Source: Phocoena phocoena (lineage: Eukaryota > Chordata > Mammalia > Artiodactyla > Phocoenidae). From it: 64,000 nt of DNA. The stretch covers positions 80,883,951 through 80,947,950 of the forward strand of contig NC_089225.1 in NCBI RefSeq assembly GCF_963924675.1. The letters run 5' to 3'. Positions 35,901-47,900 of this stretch are shown one piece after another. Numbering within the stretch: the stretch's first letter is position 1; the number at the start of each line of letters is the position of its first letter. The notes beneath the pieces were generated by a model, which saw only the letters and a list, made by a program, of their open reading frames with translations, did not search any database and was not told the origin of the DNA. Made by a program: the position numbers and the translations under genes.

Positions 35901-38900
35901 TCATTCCTTTGGTTAGAACTCATGTGCCCCATCCAACCACAGTAGACAAGTTGTGTGTCAGGAAGAAAATGAAAGGAGGTTGGGGGAACACATAGCGTTG
36001 TCTCTGGCACAAAGGCCAACTTTGTGAAAGTTGGTGAGCTTCTGTCTTGTCTTTCCATGCTGGATGCTGTGGCAGGGAGGAGTCCTGGGATCCAAAGAGG
36101 GGTTTAAAATGCAAAGTTTTCTGGGCTTCAGTATTATCAGATACCCCATCATTTCACCTAGATAGACTCTGAAAGCTTTTCTGGGGAACATTAAAAATAG
36201 GTTAAATTTGTGTTCACTTAGAGGCAATGTGTTCCTTAGTTCTGTCACCCTGGACTTTGGTTATTGGCCTGAGTGTGTACTACCTGTGTGTCAACTTTGG
36301 ATCTGAATTGATTCTTTTGCTCAGTTTTTGGATGTCTGATTCGAACTGAATCAGTCACTGATGATGCATCAAAAAAGAAGGAGAAGAGCCTAGATAAGTA
36401 CAATAACATTCGGTTTAATTATTTATCTCTTTCTTTTCAAAAAAATTAATTAATTTATTTTAAATAAATAAATTTATTTATTTTTGGCAGCGTTGGGTTT
36501 TCGTTGCTGCACGCGGGCTTTCTCTAATTGCAGCGAGCAGGGGCTACTCTTGGTTGTGGTGCGTGGGCTTCTCATGGCGGTGGCTTCTCTTGTTGAGGAG
36601 CACGGGCTCTAGGAGCGCAGGCTTCAGGAGTTGTGGCTCGCGGGCTCTAGAGCGCAGGCTCAGTAGCTGTGGATCATGGGCCCAATTGCTCTGCGGCATG
36701 TGGAATCCATCCGGACCAGGGCTTGAACCCGTGCCCCCCCAGCACTGGCAGGCAGATTCTCAACGGCTGTGCCACCAGGGAAATCCTTATCTCTTTCTTG
36801 AAAGGATTGCTCGTTCTATTTCCACAGTTGTCCAGCTTCTCAATATTCTCTTAGAATGAGTCATAACTGTCTTCTAGGCTCACTTAGAATGTTACCGTGG
36901 GGCGGCTTCCCTGGTGGCACAGTGGTTGAGAGTCCGCCTGCCAATGCAGGGGACACGGGTTCGTGCCCCGGTCCGCGAAGATCCCACATGCCGCGGAGTG
37001 GCTGGGCCCGTGAGCCATGGCTGCTGAGCCTGCGCGTCTGGAGCCTGTGCTCTGCAACAGAAGAGGCTGCAACAGTGAGAGGCCCGCGTAACGCAAAAAA
37101 AAAAAAAAAGAATGTTACCATGGTGAGTTTTATGGGAAGAGAATCCAACAGAAGATCAAATTAGCAAATATTAGGCTGAATTTCCCAGGATTTCAGGTAT
37201 GATCTCACTTTCTCATGTCCTATATTTGGTTGGATGTGAGAAATGCTATCTCCTGAGCGATAGATGTGTCCTTTACTTATTTATTTAATTTTATTTTTCT
37301 TAAATTGAGGTGTAGTTGATGTACAAGATGTGTTCTTTCTGTTTTAGCCATTAGTATTCACATAAGAATGAGAAAATATTTTCTCAGTGAGTAACTTCCT
37401 GCTTTAAAAGAGATTGTGTAATTGTCCTCCACTTTTGGTTGTAATCAGTTCTGCTTCATGCGTTAGCAGGAAGTTCCCAACTGGACTTGGTGCAGGATGT
37501 GTAGCTGTTGTATGAGGAGAATCACAAAGATAAAGCCATGACTTGTAGTGAATTTGTGGCTATAATCCACTGTCTGCTTCCCTTGCTGAGTTAGGGGCCT
37601 CTTTTAGGCAGGGACTGAGTGTATATTTGTATTTTTCTGTATTATAGGATTGAGATCAGAGTTGAGCCCTGAAATACGACTGTGTGGGTATGAATCATGG
37701 CTTTGCCATGGCCTAGCTTGTTACCTGTGGCAGTTTTTCTAGCCTCTCTGTAGCTCAGTTTTTCATCTGTAAAATGAGTTAATAACAGGACCCACCTCAT
37801 AGGGAGGTTGGGAGGAGTGAATGAGTCCTACCTGTAAAGAACTTAGGGCAGTGCCTGACACACACGCTGTAAGCACGTACTAAATGCCAGTTAATGTTAT
37901 TTGTCCATTTTGTTTGTTTAATTTTAGTTGCAAACCACTGAGCTAGAACTTGCCGTGGCTTTGTGCTTGGTACATGGAGCCTGACCCAGACAAGTGAGGG
38001 ACCAGAGAGCTGGACTCCTGAGGCCTGCTCTGGGCTCATGGGGGAGTGGGGCAGGTCCCCATAGCCTGGGGCTAACTGGAATAGAAGGGGTAACCCCAAG
38101 AGGGGGTAACTTTTGGGGACATATGCAGGTGGATAGCTGGGGAGACTACTACTAGTCATGGTATGAGCGGGCATGACAGAGAAAGAGAATCTGAACACAA
38201 ACGCCAGGGGGAGGGAGGGCAGAGAGTGGCAAGGCCTGATGGGAGAGAAAAATGGAAAGGAGAGTAGAATCAGAATCTCTAGGAGCTGGAGCAGGGGCAC
38301 CTTTGATGAGGTAAGAACAGGTATTGGCCTGAGGTGCATTTGTACATCTGCTTCCTTGACTCAAGCTCTCCCAATACAAATAACTGGGCTTGAGGCCACA
38401 TCTAGATGATTGTCTAGATGATTCGTCTAGACAATTCGTCTAGACACCAGTTCGTCTAGATGATTCTGTGGGGGTTCCTTTGTCTCTTCCCTAGTTAACT
38501 TTCTCACTTGGTTAACGCTGAACATTTGGGAGGACTGCAGGAGTCTGGCAATAAACATTATTACTAGAAATGAGGGCTCTCACTTCTTGTAATAAATCTC
38601 TTATAAGTATCACTGTATTATCTTATTGGTTCTTTTCTCTGGAGAACCCTGACTAATACAAGTTTTTGTGTGGACATATATTTTCAATTCTCCTGAGTGG
38701 GATTGCTGGTAAATACCACTCCCCTCACCACCTTTTTTAAAAACTGTCTCAAATTCTCTTCCTCTTCACAGCTTCTTGCCCAGGTTCACTTCAGCAGCCC
38801 ACTAATTGTTCTCTCTTCCTAAGGATCTAACTCTCTCAAACCCATTAAAAGAAAAAAAAGAAAGAAAGAAACTAACAGTAAGATGGTAAGACTAACTTGA

Positions 38901-41900
38901 GGGTGGTAGTGATCAGGGTGTACATTTTTTTTTTTTTTTCTGTGTTGGGTCTTCGTTGCTGCGCGCGGGCTTTCTCTAGTTGTGGTGAGTGCGGGCTACT
39001 CTTCGTTGCGGCGTGCGGGCTTCTCATTGTGGTGGCTTCTCTTGTTGTGGAGCACGGACTCTAGGGCACGCCGTCTTCAGTAGTTGTGGTGCTCGGGTTC
39101 AGTAGTTGTAGCTCTCGGGCTCTAGAGCACAGGCTCAGTAGTTGTGGTGCACGGGTTTAGTTGCTCCACAGCATGTGGGATCTTCCCGGACCAGGGATCA
39201 AACCCATGTCCCTTGCATTGACAGGCAGATTCTTAACCATTGCGCCACCAGGGAAGTCCCAGGGTGTAAAATTTATTAAAAATATACTATGTGTCAAGTG
39301 CTTTGCTGATTCCTTTACAGGGATTCTCACTTAATTTTCATAAATATTACTGCAAGATAGGTACTATTATCCCCATTTTCAAGGTGAGCAAATAGAGCAC
39401 AATAAACTCCCTTTCTAACTTCTCTAGTTAAGTAATTAGAGCTGGAATTTGAACGCTTGACTGCAAAGCCTCTGCTTTTAGCTACCTTGCTGTTAAGTTC
39501 CATGCGGGTGGGGAGCTTTTCCTATGTGTCTCCAGAACCTGGAACCATGCCTGGTACGTGGGAGCTCAGTAAATATTTGTTGGGTGAATGAATGAAGGAG
39601 TAAGCTCTACTGGTCTTGGTGTGTTTCTAAAACCATTCCTTTGTACCTGTAGAATTTGGAAGACTCTCTTATACCTATCTTTTCCTGTCCTCAAAAAAAA
39701 AAAATCAGACTTTTATCCAGAATATGTAATTTCCGCAAACCTTTATAGATTTATACTTCCTTTATCCCATAAATGTTTATTGCACCCCTGCTATTGCAGA
39801 ACACCATGCTTGGGACTTCCCTAGTTGCCCAGTGGTAAAGAATCCGCCTTCCAATGCAGGGGTTGTGGGTTTGATCCCTGGTCGGGGAACTAAGAGAAAC
39901 AAATACTGCATGCTAACACATATATATGGAATCTAAAAAAAAAAATACATGGTTCTGAAGAACCTAGGGGCAGGACAGGAATAAAGACGCAGACGTAGAG
40001 AATGGACTTGAGGACGTAGGGAGGGGGAAGGGTAAGCTGGGACTAAGTGAGAGAATAGCATTGACATATATACACTACCAAATGTAAAATAGATAGCTAG
40101 TGGGAAGCAGCCGCATAGCACAGGGAGATCAGCTTGGTGCTCTGAGACCACCTAGAGGGGTGGGATAGGGAGGGTGGGAGGGAGACACAAGAGGGAGGAG
40201 ATATGGGGATATATGTATACGTATAGCTGATTCACTTTGTTATACAGCAGAAAGTAACACAAAAATGTAAAGCAATTATACTCCAATAAAGATGTTAAAA
40301 AAATCATTTAAATATAAAAAGCAGTGAATGGTATAGTTGATACACCAAATCATGTTACTGCAGTAAAAGATAAGTTTGGTAGAGTACTGAAGCAAAAAGA
40401 AATAAGTTCATATTAAAGTTTGGACACATTAATTATTCAAATTAAAAACAAAAACAAAAACACCCCACCATGCTTGGCCCTTGTGAAGCAGGTATGGAGG
40501 CCATGAAGTAGAGTCTGGCCTCAGAGGCACATTGTGAACAAAGATAAGGTTATAAGGTTATTGTTTGGTGGCTCATTCTTGAGAAGAATCCTTGGAGAAG
40601 TCAGGAACCTCTTCTTGGAGCAGACATGGAGACTTAAGGTTTTGAGGCTAATTAGTTCAGTGACTTTGTGCTTGGTGTCCTCAGTGTTGCGTCACCTGTG
40701 TCAGAGACCTAGCAAAGCTAGACCTATGCGAGGCCCTGCTTTGAGGTGCCCTGACATAGCACTGGACTTTTGCTCTTGTTTGGAGCTGAGAAGCGAAAGC
40801 CTCACATCACAGACACTTGGACTCTGGACCTTGACCTAGGGCTCTGGCTGGTTTTTAGGCTGCTGAATGAAAGCTGGTGTTTGCAGATTTTAAGAGGACG
40901 TGTTTATTCCTCTCTTTTCTCCCTGCTCATTCTGAAAAGCTTGAAGATTTTTCTATACTTTTAACCAGGCTAAGGCTTAGATTCTTCTAGCAGATGCTGC
41001 ATGTTTCCCTGGGAAATCTTGCATAAGTAAACTTCCTCTTCTAACAGAGCAGCAGTAGTCCTGAAAGCCCGGAGTTGATCGTAGAGAGCTTTGCACTGGT
41101 ATTGATTGGAGCTTGGCTGCTCGTTGGGATTACCCAGCCTCCTTTCCTCATTTTCCCTTAGTGGAATGGGCAACAACCCAAATCAGTAGCATTTTCCTGC
41201 ACTGATAGATGTAAACAAATCTCAGCAAGGGGGATCGGAGCAGCCACTGCGGCCTCTGCTCCTGAGCTTTGAAGACACGTGGTAAGTGACGCATGAGATG
41301 GTAGATGGAGGCTTTGTTCCCATGGAGCGGCTACTGCTGCCTGCCAGCTTGAGTGCCAAGGAAGTGGGATCTCCCCTCTTAACTCCTGTGGGATTAGCAG
41401 ACTATTAACGATAGCTTCCCTGTGGGCAAAAGACCAGGAAGTCTGTGGTGGTATGCTTTTTTTTCTGGGCATTCTTATCCTCTGAGATTAAGCAGCCATT
41501 CAGTTGGAAACCTAGCATCACTAATGAAATTTCCCTTTAAATCAGTGCTACATAGCAAACCCTTTTCTCACAGACAGCATAAAGCTAGGGTATAAAGAAT
41601 TACAGGTCCACGATCCCTTACTGGAGACCCTTGCATTTCAAAATTTTAAAGTTTTAAGAGTTTAGAAAGATGACATGGCCCATATACCATAATTTATAGA
41701 ACATTCCAGTGGGGTCTAGGGCAGTACCCCATAATCAAATATGTGACTATTTCTACAGCAAAAGGAATGGATATTTACACTAAGTGGAATAAAGACTATA
41801 AATAGCTTCTCATCAGTTCAGGAAAGGTTTTGCCACAAAATGAGTCAAGGAAAAGAACCTAAGTTTTTCAGAGCTTTTGGGGCCTTGGAATTGTGGATAG

Positions 41901-44900
41901 GAGTGGTGGGTATGTGGAAAAGCAGAGGACTTTTAGGCCACCTGAGGGACCACAGAAGCCTCTCTTGACATGTTTATTATTGATATTGTTTTCTCCTAAG
42001 AAAAGCTAGTCCAGAAGGAATTACTAGTGATCATTTGTGCTTAAAAGAAAAAAAAAAGACATTTATAAAGTAGTTTATAATTTCGAGTGTATATGGATTG
42101 TCCAGTAACACCCCTGATTGTTGGTGTCCCTGAACAAGTGGAAAGTCAGATTTATACAAGCCCCACTCCCCACAACCCCGCTTCCTCCCTCTTTATTCTG
42201 TCTATATTCACCATCATCCTTCCACTTGGGGGCCTTTCCTTTGCCCTGTTTTTTTTGGAACCGCAGCTGAATTGCACCTTTCCCATAATCTTCTCTCCAG
42301 GTGTCTTAGACCACACTGATCTTCCCTACTCTGATTTCCTATTTTACCTAAAATCCTACTGTTCTATGTGACATGTCAGTCATTGTTTTGTGCACATTTA
42401 TACACTTTGCTTCTCTAGCAAGATTATGGGCTCCTTGAAGAACAGGAACTACATTGTATACTTCATCTGTATCCCCTCATCACAGTGTTTCTGTAACACA
42501 GGAAGAGGAACTTTGTAAAACATGAGTTTTGGGGTCAAGTGAGTTTAAGAAATAATTTGTTGGGCTTCTCTGGTGGCGCAGCGGTTGAGAGTCCGCCTGC
42601 CGATGCAGGGGACACGGGTTCGTGCCCCGGTCTGGGAGGATTGCACATGCCGCAGAGCGGCTGGGCCCGTGAGCCATGGCCGCTGAGCCTGCGCGTCCGG
42701 AACCTGTGCTCCACAACAGGAGAGGCCACAACAGTGAGAGGCCCGCGTAATGCAAAAAAAAAAAAAAGAATTTGTTCCTCTTTAGGAGATTTGCAGTGCA
42801 TGTTGGCCTTAAAGTTTCTGAGCAGTGTTCCTGTAACGAAACCTGGTTAAGTCTTGTCAAACTTGCATTTCTCATTCACATTTGACCTCAAAACTCCCCT
42901 TTCCACTAAGAATATCCTGCCCACTTGTATTGCATTCATGTGCCTTATAGTAACTTGAGCTGGGCTTATTAAAGGTGCTCAATAAGTGATCATAAATAGA
43001 CTGATAAAGCATCCCCTCTTTCTTATTTATTCTATACATTTATTTAATGAATCCCTTTTTTTAGATAGTGTCAAGATAAATGTGAGCTCATCTTCGGTCA
43101 AAACACATTCTAAATGAATGAGATCATGACATTTTATTTAATTCTTTGGATTTCATCTTAGTAGTCCCCAAACGGGTGGGTAATGCTGATCCTAGCCCTT
43201 CACTAACAGCCCTGTACTAATTTCAAGGCCAGAAGAAATCCCTCATCATTTCAGGAAGTTAATAAAGGAACAGCTGAATTTTAGAGAGATAGGGCTGGGT
43301 CAGGAGTGGGGTTTCCAGGGTGGGTAGAAGGAGAAGTGGGACTAATGCAGTTGGTTGAAGCTTTATTTTCCAAACTCAACACCCATGTTTTTCTTCCCCT
43401 ATTTTCAAGTAAGGACAAGGATGTTACTGTTGATACATGGGACATAGAATCTGGCTGCTCTGAGTCCGTTTTAGTTTAGACTGTAGAGACCTCCCTCTGG
43501 TTTCTAAGGAGGTATATTCCATGCAAGAGATGCATCGCAGGCGGGCTCCATGATTTGTGGTGCAGCGGCTGCCTCTATATTCTTTAAAACTAATATATTT
43601 GAATAAGCACTCACAGTTTGCAAAGCATCTTGACAGAAATCTCAATGGGTCCTCTCAGCCACCTTCTGGAGGACACGGTATAGGCATTGGTATTGATCCA
43701 TTTTGTATATGAATAAACTACAGATGTACTTTGTTCAAAGTCACACTGTCACAACCCCCTTGATCCTATAAATTAGACTGGGCTATATCTGTGTTCTTGC
43801 TGGCCCGAGAAAGAACAACAGCTAGCGTCAGTCCTCACCAACTGATAGAGGAAAGATGTGCTGTTATTGGGAAGTGCCAGCTGTGATGACTTCAGGCTGT
43901 GTCCATTGAGTGACTGTTGCCACAGGGATATTTAAGGGATGCTGCGTCTTGGTCTGAGGCCCATCCAGATTTGGTGCTCTGATTGGCCTTATACTTGGCC
44001 TTGGGGACCTGTATGGATTTTGGGTTCCCCTCAAGCTTTTAGCCCTTTTCCTTCTGTTCTATTAGGTAAGGACTTCCTGCCCTAGACCTCAGATTCCCAT
44101 CTCCTTCTTAGCTCTTCTACTAATATAAGTTAGTTTTTTTTCAGGACCAGTTCGTTTTTTTTCAGGACCAGGCAAGGTTCAGACCAGTAAGTGGGTGGAA
44201 GAGCCAGGACTGAAACTCAGATCTTGTGATTCCAAGACTGTTCCTCTTTCACCCGTATCACGCAGCTGCCTGCTGACTGCCTCGTGGCAGCCCAGCTGCT
44301 GCTCCAGCCAGAACCTGTGGGGAGGCCAGATAAAGAAAAGAGATTAAGACACAGGACAGCATGTATTCTGTCCAGACCTCTGCATATCAGGATGGAAAGG
44401 GAGACTGTGGCTTTCTTTCAAGGACTTTGATAAGGGACTAAATCTATCAGTGAAAAGAGGCTTTTGAGGGGAGCAAGCCAGTCTGAGATAACAAGTAAAC
44501 AAAAGAGCTTTGCGTCTGGTGTTTCTCTGTTTGCTTCTGCCCCCTAGAGGAGAGAATGCTCCATGACTGGAGAGTGTGACTCCTGAAAGGGAGAGTTTGG
44601 ACTAAAGCAGTGGGGATGGCATTGGGGTCCTAATCCAGGTTCTCTCACATGGTACAGCACTTTGTTTCATCCCGAGCACAGAACTGGGTACTGAAGCCTT
44701 GCCTACACCCTCAGAAGCCATGCGGTGCTGCTACGCCTTTTCTACCACTCTGAGATCCTATGTGGACAAGTGAGGTATTTAATAGGTTTTTAGCAACTGC
44801 CATTTCCTGATAATACTTACTTATCACAGGGTTTTAAGGAGGTTGGCACCTTCTTTATATCTCTTCATTATGACGTGACATATATATATATATATACAAA

Positions 44901-47900
44901 TTCATTTTTTTCACCCTTACCTACGGGCCAGGCAGAAGGAGAAAAGTAAGTAGCCTAACTACATTCTTAGGGAATGGTTATTATCATTCCCTTTTGTTGA
45001 CTTACCTGGTGAAATATTTACCTGATAATGTGTACAAATCACTCCAAAATTTAGTAGCTTAAAACAACAGTATTAATTTATTTATATCTCTCACAGTTTC
45101 TGTGGGTCTGGAATTTAGGAATGGCTTAGCCAGGTTGTTCTGGCCCTGAGTCTCTTGGGAGATTGTGGTCAGATGTCAGCTGGGGTCATCTGAAGGCTTG
45201 ATTGGCTTTGGAGGGGCTTCTCGGGTACTCAGTCACGTGGCTGGTTGGTGCGAGGCCTAAATTCTTCTCCATGGAGGCCTCTCCACGTGGCATTGGGGAC
45301 CTGTATTGAGTGTTCTCAAGACATGGCAACTGGCTTCCCCCAGAGAGAGTTGTTCCACAGTGACCTGGCTTTGGAAGTCACGTTGTATCTCTTCTGCCAC
45401 ATTCCATTCATTAGAAACGAGTTACCAAGTTGGTCCACATTCAAGGGGAGGGGAATTACACTCTATCTTTTTAAGGGAGGAGTGTCAAAGAATCATGGAC
45501 TTATTTAAAACCGCCATATCTGGCAGGACGTGGGTCTCCTGAGTGGAATGTTCTACAAGACTCTATGTGATTGTGTCCAGATACTGCTCATAGGCTGGGT
45601 GAATTAAATTAAGAGTGCACAAGCCAGCTCTTATTTGTCCAGTGGCTGCTTAGATTCCAGATTTTTGTTAACCCAAGGCTATGTTTCTTTTCCAACTTTT
45701 AATCTTTTTCCTGTTTCCTGCTGAGAAGCCAGAAGAGAAATTTTGATTGCTTACTTTTACTTTTATAGTTTACTAGTGGTTGGTAAAGTTGGCAAGACAA
45801 GACAGTTGAAACTATTGGTTGAAGCTGTGAGTCTCTGAATTATTTGTCTATCCATACTTCATATTGTTCCCATTTAGTGTCAAGAATTTGTAGTAAACGG
45901 TTATATGTACTTTCAGTTATTTATCTCCCCTTGACCCCTTTGTGTGACGCCTAAACTGGTATGAGATAGGACCCCTCTGTTCCTTGGTGGAAGTTATAGG
46001 TACTCTGATTACTACCATGTTGTTTGGTTCGGGGTGAATGCAGTCGTAGACTTCTGGAAGGTCATACCCCAGGGGAGGAACAGAAGTGGGTACATAGTCA
46101 TGAGACAGGAAAGCAAATCCAGAGAAGTGGCTAATAGTTTGGATGACAGCCTGAATTAGGAGATTCTTGTTTAGCCTCTGGGCTTAGGACAGAATGGTTT
46201 TTCTGCTCTGAAAATGGACTAAGAACTGGAGGCATCCCTCAGACAAGGAGTAGAAACTTAATGGGTAGCTCAATAGGATGTGGACTTTTTGAATGAGGAA
46301 GAGAAAGATGTCTCTCTTTGCTATTAGAAAGATGAAACAATTCGGTACCTACTTCTCCAATAAAGGCAAACTGAGCAGATGGGAACAAAGTAGATGGGTA
46401 GGATTTCTAGGGTTCCAAGGCCATAGAAACTTCTAGAAGATGAACAAAAAGATTTTTAAAAAGAGAACAGGGAATATTTTTATTGAGCACCAGGAGCTTT
46501 ATTTGTATTATCTCATTTAATCTTCACAGCATCCTCATGGGGTGGGTATCTTCACTTCCACTTAAAGCTAGGGAGACCCACTTCCTTAAAGCAATGCAGC
46601 CCGTAGGTGCGGTGAGGTCAGTGTTAGAAGGCAGGCTTGCCTGCTTTTTCCACTGCTTTACACTGCTTCTCGAGGCAAAGTCAACCCAGGATTCCTGGAA
46701 ACTAGGAGAAGAATCTCTGGGGGCCCTGTAGGGCAGGGGTCCCCAACCCTCCAACCACTGACTGGTACCGGTCTGGGGCCACACAGCAGGAGGTGAGTGA
46801 CGGGTGAGCAAGCGAAGCTTCATCTGTATTTACAGCCACTCCCCATCGCTCGCATTATTGCCTGAGCTCCGCCTCCTGTCAGATCAGTGACGGCATTAGA
46901 TTCTCATAGGAGCACGAACTCTGCTGTGAACTGCGCATGTGAGGGATCTAGGTTGCGCGCTCCTTATGAGAATCTAATGCCTGATGATCTGAGGCGGAGC
47001 TGAGGCGGTGATGCTAGCGCTGGGGAGCGGCTGCAAATACTGATTATCATTAGCAGAGGGGTTTGACTTCACAGTGACCATAATAAATCAGTTGCTCGCA
47101 GACCCATATCAAAACCCTATCAGTGAGGGGCAAGTGACAGTTAAGCTGCATCTGGTGGCAGGCTTTAAGTCAGAATCCAACACTTACTTTAGTCCATGCG
47201 TGGCCCACCCATTATTTTATTTACCGTTTCTGTCCACACCTCTTTCCCGTACTGCGCACTGGTCTCAGTCACAGTTTTGGTAAGCCCTCAAGCTAACCCT
47301 AGCCAAAATAGGTAAAAAACAAACAGTGCTGGAGAGCTTCTTTGAAAAGAGGAAGGGCTTCCCTGGTGGCGCAGTGGTTGAGAATCTGCCTGCCAATGCA
47401 GGGGACACGGGTTCGAGCCCTGGTCCGGGAAGATCCCACATGCCGTGGAGCAGCTGGTCCCATGAGCCACAACTACTGAGCCTGCGCGTCTGGAGCCTGT
47501 GCTCCGCAACAAGAGAGGCTGCGACAATGAGAGGCCCGTGCACCGCGATGAAGAGTGGCCCCCGCTTGCCGCAACTAGAGAAAGCCCTAGCACAGAAACG
47601 AAGACCCAATGCAGCCAAAAATAAATAAATTAATTAATTTTAAAAAAAAAAGAGGGAAAGACCCAATGATGAGATAGCAGAAGACTCTAAGACTGCCAAC
47701 AAAAAGAAAGCTTCATTTTAAAGGAAATAACAAGAGTCCTCCTTAAATTATGGGTTCATTGCAACAGGTGATTCACATTCTCCAAACCTGCTTTGTATAA
47801 TTTGTGGCAACTGGCTATCCAATGGAGCCGTGAAACCTTCAAAACTGCTTCACTATATGGAGACCAAGCACCCTGCGTCAAAAGGCAAGGCTTTGGGGAC

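Noticed and set aside
37797..38339. 180-residue minus-strand open frame
   Set aside because: It overlaps a MIR and has low-complexity Ser/Pro/Leu composition with no family resemblance, inside a CFLAR intron.
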